Positions 1 to 8,103 are shown, counted from the stretch's first letter. The stretch: DNA of 64,000 nt from Pseudomonas sp. ATCC PTA-122608 (GCF_001952855.1 NZ_LPNO01000019.1:96709-160708), one strand, 5' to 3'. Notes: a model not told the origin generated them from the sequence alone. A program made the numbers and translations.

Positions 1-42
1 GGGCCGCTACGCAGCCCAGCGGGAGCAAGCTCCCTCGCCACA
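1..42. repeat. REP half-element, cut by window edge
   Basis: Right-hand arm of the repeat family seen complete at about 6.4, 20.8 and 60.3 kb, recognisable by AGCGGGAGCAAGCTCCCTCG followed by CCACA. Its partner arm lies outside the window. Confidence 0.8.
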
Positions 43-83
43 GCAAGCCCCCCCACAGCAACCCCCTCACCACAGGGATAAAG

Positions 84-1010
84 TTATGGGGCCTTGAACA
101 CGACTTGCTGCACATCGACCTTTTTCGGGATCAGGCCGTTGGCAAAAAACGCGTCGGCCGTGCCTTGTTGGGTGGCGATGTCCGTCGCGTTCAGTGGCCG
201 GCTCGGCGTCGGCGAGCGGTGCTTGAAGTAGCTTTCCACTACCGCCGGCTGCAAGCCCAGGGTCTTGGCCATCAGCGCGACGCTTTCGTCGTGATGGTCC
301 AGGGACAATCGCTGCGCCTGGGCAAACACCTTGAGAATCGTGGCAATCGCCTGGGGGTGCTGCTTGGCAAACGCGCCGCTGGCGATGAAGAAACTGCCCG
401 CCGGGTTCAGCCCCTGGCCATCCCCCAGCACCTTCGCCGAACCGTCCACCACCGCCGCCGAGTAGTAAGGGTCCCACACGACCCAAGCGTCGACCTTGCC
501 TTGTTCAAACGCGGCACGGCCGTCGGAGGGCGACAGGTACACCACATTCACATCCTTCCACTGCAAGCCCGCACGTAGCGAGCTTTTGAGGAACAAGTTG
601 TGGGCGCTGGAGCCCTTGAGCAGCGCCACGCGTTTACCTTTGAGTTCGGCCACGCTTTGTACGGTGCTGTCTTTGGGCAACAGGATGGCTTCAGTACGCC
701 CGTCGTTGGGTTCGACGGCTATATAGCGAATGTCGATCCCGGCGGCTTGAGCGAAAATCGGCGGGATGTCACCGATATTGCCGATGTCGATGCTGCCGCC
801 GTTCAAGGCTTCGATCAGCGGCGGGCCGCCAAGAAATTCGATCCACTCGACCTTGGTGCCCGGCAGCCCTTCTTCGAACAGGTGATGCTCACGGGCGAGC
901 ACCATGCTCACCGAGCTTTTCTGGTAGCCGACCCGCAGGGTGGCCGGTTCTGCCGCCAGCAGCGGCCCGGCGCACAGCGCCAACAGTGTGGCTGCGATGA
1001 GCTTGCGCAT
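84..1010 (-). CDS. ABC transporter substrate-binding protein, SsuA/TauA-like
   Basis: A 308-residue periplasmic solute-binding protein of the sulfonate/nitrate/taurine (NMT1-like) family, which hands a small ligand to an inner-membrane ABC permease. Residues 1-19 are a Sec signal peptide ending in Leu-Leu-Ala. The mature protein opens with the family strand LRVGYQKS, and the GGSIDIGNIGD and VDAWVVWDPY segments correspond to the ligand cleft. The ATG chosen overlaps the stop of the upstream binding-protein gene (ATGA), so the two were translationally coupled. No permease or ATPase gene is in view; they may lie beyond the left edge. The ligand is unknown; an aliphatic sulfonate is a family-based guess. 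Confidence 0.85.
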   Translation of the reverse strand: MRKLIAATLLALCAGPLLAAEPATLRVGYQKSSVSMVLAREHHLFEEGLPGTKVEWIEFLGGPPLIEALNGGSIDIGNIGDIPPIFAQAAGIDIRYIAVEPNDGRTEAILLPKDSTVQSVAELKGKRVALLKGSSAHNLFLKSSLRAGLQWKDVNVVYLSPSDGRAAFEQGKVDAWVVWDPYYSAAVVDGSAKVLGDGQGLNPAGSFFIASGAFAKQHPQAIATILKVFAQAQRLSLDHHDESVALMAKTLGLQPAVVESYFKHRSPTPSRPLNATDIATQQGTADAFFANGLIPKKVDVQQVVFKAP

Positions 1011-2023
1011 CAGAGAGTCTCCTTGACCTTGGCCGCGACGTCCGCCGGCACCCATTGCTGCCAGACCTGCGGTTGTTCTTTCAGGAACGCTTCAGCCACT
1101 TGGCGCGGCGCGGTACGTTTCTCGGCCATTTGCGCGAGGATGCCGTTGAGCAGGTCAATCGGCAGGTCGACCTTTTCAAAGAACGTCACCAGTTGCGGGT
1201 ACTGCGTCTTGAACGGCGCCGACACGCCAATCGCCAACCGCGCCTGCATCGAGCGGGTACCGATGGGGTGCGGGTTGTTGGCGTCGGCCAGGGTCTTCCA
1301 GGCTTCGGAGTTGAACGGCGGCTCTTCCAGCTTGATCAACTTGAAGCGCCCCAACAGTGGCGTCGGCGACCAGTAGTAGAACAGCACCGGCTTGCCGCGT
1401 CGGATCGACGAAGCGACCTCGGCATCCAGCGCCGCGCCGGAGCCGGTGCGGAAGTTGACGAAGGTGTCGGTCAGCCCGTAAGCCTTGAGTTTCTGGCTGT
1501 TGACGATCTCCGAGGTCCAGCCGGTGGGGCTGTTGAGGAAGCGACCGCGGGTGGGGTCTTCGGGGTCGCGGAACACGTCTTTGTAACGGGCCAGGTCGGC
1601 GACGGATTTAAGCTCCGGGGCCAAGGGCTTGATACCGCGCTCGGCGTCGCCCTTGATCACATACTCGGGTACCCACCAGCCTTCGGTGGCGCCTTTGACG
1701 GTGTCGCCCAGACCGAATACTTTGCCTTCGCTTTCAGCCTTGACCCAAGCAGGGCTGCGCCCGGCCCATTCTTCTCCGATCACCTGGATATCGTCCTTGG
1801 CCAGGGCGGCCTCCAGGCTCACGGTGCTGCCGGGCAAGGTGTCGGTGGGCAGGCCGTAGCCTTTCTCGACGATCAGGCGCAGCACTTCGGTGATGAGGCT
1901 GCCGCTTTCCCAGGTGATGTCACCGAAGTGAATCGGTTTGGCTGGTTAGGCGGCTGTGGCGGACTGTGCCAGGACGGTGAGTGCCAGGAGCGAGCCACCG
2001 AGCAGGTTTTTTAGTGTTCTCAT
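1010..2023 (-). pseudogene. Glycine-betaine/choline-type binding protein with in-frame nonsense codon
   Basis: The gene would encode a 337-residue periplasmic binding protein of the ProX/OpuAC family, which binds quaternary ammonium compounds. The ATG at 2023 starts a good signal peptide (MRTLKNLLGGSLLALTVLAQ, then SATAA), but codon 26 is TAA (1946-1948). The frame then continues without interruption through PAKPIHFGDITWESGSLITE and the rest of the family fold. The only later start is GTG at 1885, which would lack the signal peptide and the first strand. The lesion is therefore one substitution at the signal-peptide cleavage site, or a base-call error. If real, the periplasmic protein is lost and translation of the coupled SsuA-like gene may fall. 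Confidence 0.85.
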
Positions 2024-2083
2024 GAGTAGCCTCTTGGAGATTCAATTTTCAATCTACAAACAATCCAAAGTGAGCACAGTCAG

Positions 2084-2173
2084 TGTGGGAGCGGGCTTGC
2101 TCGCGAAGGCGTCGTGTCAGTCGATACATGTGCTAACTGATACACCGCTTTCGCGAGCAAGCCCGCTCCCACA
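2084..2173. repeat. REP pair (inverted repeat, GGGAGCGGGCTTGCTCGCGA family)
   Basis: Two inverted copies of the common Pseudomonas REP core, starting TGTGGGAGCGGGCTTGCTCG and ending with its complement, around a unique centre of about 40 bp. It lies between the broken binding-protein gene and the sigma-factor gene. Confidence 0.9.
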
Positions 2174-2203
2174 TTTGATCTCCACACCCTTCAAGATCAG
2201 GGT

Positions 2204-2764
2204 TTAAAAGTCATAACTGAGCCGCGTGTAGTAAAACGCCCCTTCCGGCGGCGGCAGGTGCCTGTATTGCTGGCCCGGGGTCTGGCGCAAACGGCTCATG
2301 TAGTTGCTGACCGAACGCGGGGAAATGCCCAGCTCGGCCGCGATTTCCGGGTAGGTCAGGCCATTGAGCTGCGACAACAGGAAGGTCGCCTTGACCTTGG
2401 CCGGCAAGCCGTCGAGCAACTGGTCGATGGCCTGCAGGGCTTCGAGCATTTGCGCGAGGTCTTCCGGGGATGGTGCGGGCGACGTTTCGTCCTGATCGAG
2501 GGCGTCGAGGTAAGCGCGCTCCAGGTCTCGACGGCGCCACAGTTGATACATCAGGCGTTGAGCAATGGTGGTGAGCAAGGCGCGGGGTTGGCGAATCGGC
2601 ACTACGTCCGGGGAACTCAGAAGCTGGACGAAGGTGTCGGCGGCGATGTCTTCGGCGTGGGCACGGGAATCGAGATGGCGGTGCAAACGGCCGCACAGCC
2701 AGTCGTAATGACTGCGGAATAATCCGCCCACGTAATCGCTGTGAGAAGTGTCGGCGCCGGACAT
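2204..2764 (-). CDS. ECF sigma factor, FecI-like, with a foreign C-terminal tail
   Basis: A 186-residue extracytoplasmic-function sigma factor of the iron-responsive FecI group. Region 2 is at about residues 12-80 (DIAADTFVQLL, RALLTTIAQRL) and the region 4 helix-turn-helix at about 112-162 (LNGLTYPEIAAELGISPRSV). FecI proteins normally stop soon after region 4. Here the chain continues with TPGQQYRHLPPPEGAFYYTR and ends LSYDF. An aromatic last residue after alternating hydrophobics is the usual last beta-strand of a TonB-dependent outer-membrane receptor. The usual order is fecI-fecR-receptor, so I infer a deletion that removed fecR and most of the receptor. Whether the protein still works as a sigma factor is uncertain, though region 4 looks complete. 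Confidence 0.8.
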   Translation of the reverse strand: MSGADTSHSDYVGGLFRSHYDWLCGRLHRHLDSRAHAEDIAADTFVQLLSSPDVVPIRQPRALLTTIAQRLMYQLWRRRDLERAYLDALDQDETSPAPSPEDLAQMLEALQAIDQLLDGLPAKVKATFLLSQLNGLTYPEIAAELGISPRSVSNYMSRLRQTPGQQYRHLPPPEGAFYYTRLSYDF

Positions 2765-2871
2765 AGTGGCTCCATCTGAGTAGGTTGCGCGTTATGTCCG
2801 GTGTTCCGGTGGAGCGATCCTAGCAAGGCTTGTTATTCTTTAATAATATTAAAAAGGTATTTTTATATAAC

Positions 2872-2983
2872 AGATCGCTCACACTCTCTGCGTGGGAATG
2901 CCGCCTTGGACGCTCCGCGTCTGCTTGAAATCGTGACGCAGAGCGTCACAAGGTGCGTTCCCACGCGGAGCGTGGGAACGATC
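2872..2983. repeat. Palindromic intergenic repeat (GCGTGGGAACG family)
   Basis: Inverted repeat different from the REP families elsewhere. The left part has CTGCGTGGGAATGCCGCCTT and CGCTCCGCGTC; the right part answers with GACGCAGAGCGTCACAAGGT and GCGTTCCCACG. The end of this repeat supplies the stop codon of the adjoining binding-protein gene. Confidence 0.75.
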
Positions 2984-3761
2984 ATTGGAGGCGTGGATAA
3001 CCCAGGGCTTCGGCCTGCTGCCGGTAATCCAGCAGCACCTGGTAATCCGCTTCGCTGGCGGGCAGCACTTCGTGTACGCCGAGGGTTTGCACCACGTCGG
3101 GCAGGTCCTGCAAGGCCAGGTTCATGGCTTCCCGCAGGTGTTCACTTGAACCCGGCGCGGTGATGTACGGCAACGTCGGGCTGGGCGCACTGCGGGTGAC
3201 GATCCGCAGCCCGGCCACTTCCTGCGGCGCAAAACGCGCGAGGTAGTCGAAGGTCACGCTGTCGATGGCGGCCAGGTCAGCACGGTCTTCCCGCAGCCAG
3301 CGCAGGCTTTCACGATGGGCGCCGCTGATGCCGACGTCGGCAAAGAACCGACCGCCCTGCTGCAGCGGCGCCAGGCGTTCACGCAGCAGGTTCATGCCGC
3401 TGTTGGAGTCGTGGCCATTGATCACGCCGCGGCTGTTGTAAAAGTCGGCCAAGGCGCTGCGTGGATTGTCGTCGCGGGTCAGCAGCAGGCTGCAATGGGC
3501 GCCACCGCTGCTGTGGGGCAGCTCGTAGCGCGGGCGGCCGATCACATGGACCTGCCCGCGCAGCTCGGTCATCAGCGGGTAGCCGCAGGTTTGCGTCAGC
3601 AGCAATTCGGGCGCGCGCCACAGGCTGCGCAGGTCGAGATGCTCGGCATTGCGGCGGGTCACGCCCAGGTGCTCCAGGATGCGCGAAAGCCAGCGCTCGT
3701 TGGCCTGTTGCACCTCTTGCGGCGCCACGTACATCAGCAGTTCGGCGTAGCGGTCACTCAT
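2982..3761 (-). CDS. PhnD-family (phosphonate-type) substrate-binding-like protein
   Basis: A 259-residue protein of the PhnD/transferrin-like periplasmic-binding superfamily (PF12974 type). It shows LLTQTCGYPLM early, FYNSRGVINGHDSNSGMNLL in the middle and DLAAIDSVTFDYL towards the end, the usual pattern of that fold. It has no signal peptide or lipobox, so it is either cytoplasmic or a solute-binding domain used as a sensor. It lies 9 bp downstream of the desaturase gene, so the two are probably co-transcribed. Its TGA stop is inside the neighbouring palindromic repeat. The ligand cannot be told. Confidence 0.8.
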   Translation of the reverse strand: MSDRYAELLMYVAPQEVQQANERWLSRILEHLGVTRRNAEHLDLRSLWRAPELLLTQTCGYPLMTELRGQVHVIGRPRYELPHSSGGAHCSLLLTRDDNPRSALADFYNSRGVINGHDSNSGMNLLRERLAPLQQGGRFFADVGISGAHRESLRWLREDRADLAAIDSVTFDYLARFAPQEVAGLRIVTRSAPSPTLPYITAPGSSEHLREAMNLALQDLPDVVQTLGVHEVLPASEADYQVLLDYRQQAEALGYPRLQ

Positions 3762-3770
3762 GGTCGTCTC

Positions 3771-4712
3771 TCAAGCAAAGGGGTGCCGTGGGCTGTCGAT
3801 AGCCTTGAGCCCGTGACGGCCGATCAACTGGCCGTAACCCTGCACCAGGAACCCGCCGCTGCGCGCCACCCATTGTTCGCGGCGCGCGCGGTACACGGTG
3901 GGCAGCAAGTACCACGGCAGCTTCGGCAAGTCGTGGTGCACCAGGTGCAGGTTGTTGTTGAGGAACAGCCAGGTCCACGGCCAGGCGGCCTCATTGAGAA
4001 CCGTGCGTTGCTCCGGTTGCGGGTGCGGGCGGTGTTCATAGTAGGAACGGATCGCCGCCACCGACAAGGCCGGCACGCTGACCAGCGCCACGTAGTGCCA
4101 CACCGGCAGCACGCTGTAGTGGGCGATAAAGGTCAGCATCAGTGCGGTCACGGTGCCATGGCTCAGCCACATCAACCAGGCCTGGCGCTGGCCTTGGCAC
4201 AGGCGCCTGAATTCGTTGCGGGCCAGTTTCCACAGCGCCAGCGGCGAGCCCAGCAAGAAGCGCCCGAGGACGGTCTTGGTCAGCAAATGCAGGGTGCGCT
4301 CAAAGGGTGAACTCGCTGACCACTGCAATTGATTCAGGTAGCGGCTTTCCGGATCGACACCGGGCACCGTCAGGTCTTCGTCGTTGTGGTGCACCAGGTG
4401 GCAATTGCGGTACAGGGTGTAGGGGTACCAGACGGCAAACGGCGCGTAGCCGAGGAGTTTGTTCAGGGCATTGAAACGGGTGGGATGGCCGTGCAGGAGT
4501 TCGTGTTGCAGGGACATCCACAGTGCCACGAGCGGAATCAACAGCGCGGTACTCAGCCACCGGCCGAGCCAGTGGCTGCCAAACATCACCGTAAACCAGC
4601 CGGCATACACACCGATCAACAGCAGCCAGGTCGGCCACTCGGTGCGGGCGGTAAAGGTATTTGCCAGGGCCTCGATTTCGAAGCTGTGGGTTTCATCAAG
4701 GTAGTTGGACAT
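3771..4712 (-). CDS. Membrane fatty-acid desaturase family protein
   Basis: A 313-residue membrane di-iron desaturase or hydroxylase. The three histidine clusters that bind the iron pair are present: HELLHGH at residues 70-76, HLVHH at 105-109 and HLVHH at 256-260. Hydrophobic segments lie at about residues 28-64 and 150-190. Members insert a double bond or hydroxyl group into lipid acyl chains or related hydrophobic substrates at the inner membrane. It is followed closely by the PhnD-like gene. The substrate is not evident; beta-carotene hydroxylase-like or sphingolipid-type activities are family alternatives. Confidence 0.85.
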   Translation of the reverse strand: MSNYLDETHSFEIEALANTFTARTEWPTWLLLIGVYAGWFTVMFGSHWLGRWLSTALLIPLVALWMSLQHELLHGHPTRFNALNKLLGYAPFAVWYPYTLYRNCHLVHHNDEDLTVPGVDPESRYLNQLQWSASSPFERTLHLLTKTVLGRFLLGSPLALWKLARNEFRRLCQGQRQAWLMWLSHGTVTALMLTFIAHYSVLPVWHYVALVSVPALSVAAIRSYYEHRPHPQPEQRTVLNEAAWPWTWLFLNNNLHLVHHDLPKLPWYLLPTVYRARREQWVARSGGFLVQGYGQLIGRHGLKAIDSPRHPFA

Positions 4713-4816
4713 CGGCAGCTCAGGGCAGGCGTGACCGACGAAAAAGTCGGCTTCATCCTGCTCTGTGCAATAAGGCGGGAAAATCTTGCAGATCGTTTGG
4801 TGCTTACCTTAGAACT

Positions 4817-4933
4817 TTAGTGACCGAACAGATTGCTGTCGGTTTTCTTGGCCTTTTTCTCGGCGCGTTTTTCATCGGCGGTCTTTGCCGGTTTCTTCTT
4901 GTCAGCTTTCTTGGAATTCAGACCTTTGGCCAT
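4817..4933 (-). CDS. Small lysine-rich protein, 38 residues
   Basis: Short gene reading MAKGLNSKKADKKKPAKTAD, then EKRAEKKAKKTDSNLFGH. It is strongly basic and Ala/Lys-rich, with no membrane segment. A GGAG ribosome site sits about 9 bases before the ATG. Coding is supported by the start context, the clean reading frame and the composition; I believe similar short Lys-rich proteins occur in other pseudomonads. Function unknown. The base-rich composition would suit nucleic-acid binding, but nothing proves it. It is divergent from the acetyltransferase gene. Confidence 0.65.
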   Translation of the reverse strand: MAKGLNSKKADKKKPAKTADEKRAEKKAKKTDSNLFGH

Positions 4934-5047
4934 GATGCGTGCTCCACTTACAGGGGATGTAACACTGGGTATAACACCGATTGCCCAACAGAAGGCGCTT
5001 TGCCCGACTTATAATCTTCGCCCCCTGAATTCGCGTGTTTGAAAACC

Positions 5048-5485
5048 ATGCCCGAGTTGCACATCGACCGACTGGCGGAGCCTTTGTGGCCGCTGCTGAA
5101 CAAGTTCTACCGCCGCCATAACTCAACGATGAAGGCCCTCAAGGGCGGCCAGTTGTGGGTGGCCAAAGGCAGCGAGATTGTCGCAGGACTGTGCCTGACG
5201 CCAGTGGTGGGCGGGCAATGGCTGACCGGGCTGTTTGTCGACCCGGCCATGCGTGGCCAAGGGCTGGCGGCGCGGCTGATTCGGGACGCCTCTGCCAGCG
5301 TCGAGGGGACGCTGTGGCTGTTTTGCCACCCGGAACTTGAAGGCTTTTACCAGCGTCTCGGCTTTACCCAGGACACGCTGCTGCCGCAGTCTTTGTCCGA
5401 GCGCCTGGTGCGTTACAAACGTAACAAGCCAATGATTGCGATGGGCTTAGAACCGTTGGTGAGGTCGACCGTCGATAATGTGTAA
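5048..5485 (+). CDS. GNAT-family N-acetyltransferase
   Basis: A 145-residue single-domain GNAT acyltransferase. The acetyl-CoA pyrophosphate loop is VDPAMRGQGLAARLI (the R-G-Q-G-L-A core), preceded by the strand TGLFVDP and followed by EGFYQRLGF, the usual C-terminal Y-x-x-x-G-F motif. The ATG of MPELHIDR was chosen over a TTG three codons earlier. A TATAAT hexamer at 5011-5016 could be the -10 element. The acceptor substrate is unknown. Confidence 0.8.
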   Translation: MPELHIDRLAEPLWPLLNKFYRRHNSTMKALKGGQLWVAKGSEIVAGLCLTPVVGGQWLTGLFVDPAMRGQGLAARLIRDASASVEGTLWLFCHPELEGFYQRLGFTQDTLLPQSLSERLVRYKRNKPMIAMGLEPLVRSTVDNV

Positions 5486-5545
5486 ACAGCGTTTGTGGCC
5501 CCCATGCTAGCCTCGGCGACACATAGGCCCACTCCCTGGAAGATC

Positions 5546-6364
5546 ATGAAAGCGACCCTTGCAGCTTTGTCCCTTGCCGCCCTCCTCGCCCCGGCCTTGA
5601 GCCAGGCAGTCGAAGCCCCGGTTACCGCCGAGCAGTACGCAAGCGTGCTTGCCGGCAGTTGGCGCCTGCCGGCCAACAGCGCGCGGGATGTCTATCGTCA
5701 CCCGCAACAGACCCTGGAATTCTTTGGCCTGCGGGCCAACCAGACCCTGATCGAAATCACCCCGGGTGGCGGCTGGTACAGCGAAGTGCTGGCGCCGCTG
5801 CTCAAGGACAACGGCCATTACATCGCCGCCGTGCAGGCCCCGAGCAGCAGTGCTTACGCGCGTACGTCAGAAGAAAATCTGAAGAAGAAATTCGCCGCAG
5901 ACCCGGTGCATTACGCCAAGGCGGCCTTTGCCGAGTTCGACCCCAAGGCGCCGGTGCTGGGCAAGCCAGGCTCGGCCGACACGGTGCTGACCTTTCGCAA
6001 CGTGCACAACTGGGTGATGGCGGATACGGCACCGGCGATGTTCGATGCATTCTTCAAGGTGTTGAAACCGGGTGGCGTGCTGGGTGTGGTGGATCACCGA
6101 GCCAAGGACGGGGCGTCGCTGGAAGACATCAAGCACAGCGGTTACCTGACCACGGCGTATGTGGTGAAACTGGCGACTGATGCGGGGTTCAAGCTTGAGG
6201 GGCAGAGCGAGGTCAATGCTAACCCGAAAGACACCAAGGATTACCCGGATGGGGTCTGGACCTTGCCGCCTGCGTTGACGTTGGGGGAGAAGGATAAGGC
6301 GAAGTATGTAGCGATTGGTGAGTCGGACCGGATGACGTTGCGGTTTGTTAAACCCGCTAAATAA
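5546..6364 (+). CDS. Exported class I SAM-dependent methyltransferase-like protein
   Basis: A 272-residue protein with an N-terminal signal peptide (MKATLAALSLAALLAPALSQ, then AVEA). This is unusual for a methyltransferase but typical of a group of periplasmic methyltransferase-like proteins. Motif I is LIEITPGGGWYSEVL, the acidic motif is near FAEFDP, and a post-I strand GGVLGVVDHRA is present. The ATG at 5546 was preferred over one 17 codons earlier because only the shorter form begins with a signal peptide. It converges on the deformylase gene, whose altered reading frame runs antisense through its 3' half. Substrate unknown. Confidence 0.8.
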   Translation: MKATLAALSLAALLAPALSQAVEAPVTAEQYASVLAGSWRLPANSARDVYRHPQQTLEFFGLRANQTLIEITPGGGWYSEVLAPLLKDNGHYIAAVQAPSSSAYARTSEENLKKKFAADPVHYAKAAFAEFDPKAPVLGKPGSADTVLTFRNVHNWVMADTAPAMFDAFFKVLKPGGVLGVVDHRAKDGASLEDIKHSGYLTTAYVVKLATDAGFKLEGQSEVNANPKDTKDYPDGVWTLPPALTLGEKDKAKYVAIGESDRMTLRFVKPAK

Positions 6365-6973
6365 ACCACACATTCTGTGGCGAGGGAGCTTGCTCCCGCT
6401 GGGCTGCGCAGCGGCCCCAAAATCTTGGGAGCGCTTCGCACTCCAGCGGGAGCAAGCTCCCTCGAACATCACTTCGATAAACCCGAACTTGCTGAAGTCG
6501 GTAATCCGCGAGGGGTACAGCCGGCCGATCAGGTGATCGCACTCGTGCTGGACCACTCGTGCGTGGAAGCCTTCGGCAATCCGCACAATCGGCTCGCCCT
6601 TGGGATCGAAGCCTTCGTAGCGAATCTGCTGGTAACGGTCCACTGCCCCACGCAAGCCGGGCACCGACAGGCACCCTTCATAGCCTTCTTCCAGCACCGG
6701 GCTGAGTGGCGTGATCAGCGGGTTGATCAGGATGGTCTGGGGCACGGCGGGCGCGTCCGGGTAGCGTTCGCTGCTCTCGAAACCGAAGATCACCAGTTGC
6801 AGGTCCACACCCACCTGCGGCGCGGCCAGGCCAACGCCACCGACGTGCTCCATGGTCTGGAACATGTCATCAATCAACTGCCACAGCTCAGGGCTGTCGA
6901 ACATCTCCGGCGGAACCGGCGGGGCAACACGCAGCAGGCGCTCATCGCCCATTTTCAGGATTTCACGGATCAT
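5867..6973 (-). CDS. def: Peptide deformylase with REP-derived, run-on C-terminus
   Basis: Residues 1 to about 170 are a complete type I peptide deformylase, which removes the formyl group from nascent N-terminal Met using a bound metal. Motif 1 is GGVGLAAPQVG, motif 2 EGCLSVPG (metal Cys) and motif 3 HECDHLIG (metal His pair and catalytic Glu). After DFSKFGFIEVMF the normal short tail is missing: the frame enters a REP pair (EGACSRWSAKRSQD onward) and stays open, antisense to the methyltransferase gene, for about 195 further codons, giving 368 residues. The catalytic core is intact, so activity may survive if the tail is tolerated or trimmed. It begins 3 bp after yihY. Pseudomonads usually have another def next to fmt. 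Confidence 0.75.
   Translation of the reverse strand: MIREILKMGDERLLRVAPPVPPEMFDSPELWQLIDDMFQTMEHVGGVGLAAPQVGVDLQLVIFGFESSERYPDAPAVPQTILINPLITPLSPVLEEGYEGCLSVPGLRGAVDRYQQIRYEGFDPKGEPIVRIAEGFHARVVQHECDHLIGRLYPSRITDFSKFGFIEVMFEGACSRWSAKRSQDFGAAAQPSGSKLPRHRMCGLFSGFNKPQRHPVRLTNRYILRLILLPQRQRRRQGPDPIRVILGVFRVSIDLALPLKLEPRISRQFHHIRRGQVTAVLDVFQRRPVLGSVIHHTQHATRFQHLEECIEHRRCRIRHHPVVHVAKGQHRVGRAWLAQHRRLGVELGKGRLGVMHRVCGEFLLQIFF
6376..6465. repeat. REP pair (GGCGAGGGAGCTTGCTCCCG family) inserted at the def 3' end
   Basis: Inverted REP pair beginning TGTGGCGAGGGAGCTTGCTC with the complementary arm ending at CTCCCTCGA. The right arm lacks the final CCACA and joins directly to the deformylase coding sequence, which marks the junction where the gene's end was lost. 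Confidence 0.85.
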
Positions 6974-6976
6974 CGA

Positions 6977-7921
6977 TCAGACTTCGTCGGTAGTGGGCTT
7001 GAGTGAGGGGTCTCGGCCGAGGCCGGAAACATGCTTTTTTTCGTCGTGCTCGCCAAAGTCCTTTTCACCAGGATCCTTGCCTTCAGCCGACATGTGTTCG
7101 ATCACCGCGTTCATCTCCGCCCCCAGCAACAGCACGGCGGCGGAAATGTAGAAGTACAGCAGCAACACAATGATCGCGCCGATACTGCCATACATGGCGT
7201 TGTAGTCGGCGAAGGTTTTGACGTAGTAGCCAAACCCCAGGGAAGCGATGATCCAGACCACCACCGCCAGCACCGATCCCGGGGTGATAAAGCGAAATTT
7301 CTGCTTCACGTCAGGCATGACGTAGTACATCAAGGCCACGGAGAACATCAACAGGATCACGATCAGCGGCCAACGCAGGATGGTCCACAACGTGACCACG
7401 AATTCCTGCATGCCGATCTGCCCCGCCAGCCATTCCATCACCTGCGGCCCGAGCACCATCAACGCGGCGGCAGCCAACAGCATGCCGGCGATGCCGATGG
7501 TGTAGAACACCGACAGCGGGAAACGCTTCCAGATCGGCCGGCCTTCCACCACGTCGTAGGCGGCGTTCATCGCGCTCATCATCAGGCGCACGCCCGCCGA
7601 GGCGGTGTACAGCGCGATCACGATACCCACCGACAGCAGGCCACCCTTGGATTGCTGCAACTGGTCGATCACCGGGTTGACCTGTTCCAGGGCCTGGGGC
7701 GGCAACACCAGTTCCGACTGCATGCGCAGCCAGGTGAAGAAGTCTGGCAGGTGCAGGAAACCGATCAGGGCAATCAGGAACAGCAAGAAGGGAAACAGCG
7801 AGAACAGCATCTGGTAGGCCAGTGCCGAGGCGTACGTAGGCATCTCGTCATCGACGAACTCTTTGACGGTGCGCACCAGCACCTTGTGCAGGGGCAAGCC
7901 TTGTAATACCGGAAAAATCAT
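6977..7921 (-). CDS. yihY: YihY/BrkB-family inner-membrane protein
   Basis: A 314-residue integral membrane protein of the YihY family, once mislabelled RNase BN. The signature MPTYASALAYQMLFSLFPFL follows a short cytoplasmic start, and about six hydrophobic helices are visible (for example at residues 35-60, 135-160, 180-205 and 250-270). The last 40 residues are charged and soluble. It precedes def by 3 bp, so the two probably form one transcript. The molecular function of the family is unsettled. Confidence 0.85.
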   Translation of the reverse strand: MIFPVLQGLPLHKVLVRTVKEFVDDEMPTYASALAYQMLFSLFPFLLFLIALIGFLHLPDFFTWLRMQSELVLPPQALEQVNPVIDQLQQSKGGLLSVGIVIALYTASAGVRLMMSAMNAAYDVVEGRPIWKRFPLSVFYTIGIAGMLLAAAALMVLGPQVMEWLAGQIGMQEFVVTLWTILRWPLIVILLMFSVALMYYVMPDVKQKFRFITPGSVLAVVVWIIASLGFGYYVKTFADYNAMYGSIGAIIVLLLYFYISAAVLLLGAEMNAVIEHMSAEGKDPGEKDFGEHDEKKHVSGLGRDPSLKPTTDEV

Positions 7922-8044
7922 AGCGTCTCCTTTCGCCGCAAAAAATTTGAGTTCGTGGGCGACTCAGGGGCCGTTTTCTACATCAAGGTAGCCCATTTGG
8001 CGACCCTGAAACAATTTCCAATCTTTAATCACTGCGGGTGACAC

Positions 8045-8071
8045 AAAAACGGCCATCCGTGGATGGCCGTC
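8045..8071 (-). terminator. Rho-independent terminator after the csbD-like gene
   Basis: On the minus strand the stem CGGCCATCC/GGATGGCCG is followed by a run of T. It lies about 30 bp beyond the stop codon of the CsbD-like gene. Confidence 0.8.
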
Positions 8072-8103
8072 GGGCTGCTGGAATGCAGTCAGCCAAGTCG
8101 GGA

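Noticed and set aside
1010..1885. GTG at 1885 as the true start of an intact binding protein
   Set aside because: It would remove the signal peptide and first strand of a periplasmic protein, and the upstream in-frame sequence is clearly the missing N-terminus, broken only by TAA.
2801..3163. 120-codon plus-strand frame
   Set aside because: It crosses a palindromic repeat and is antisense to the PhnD-like gene.
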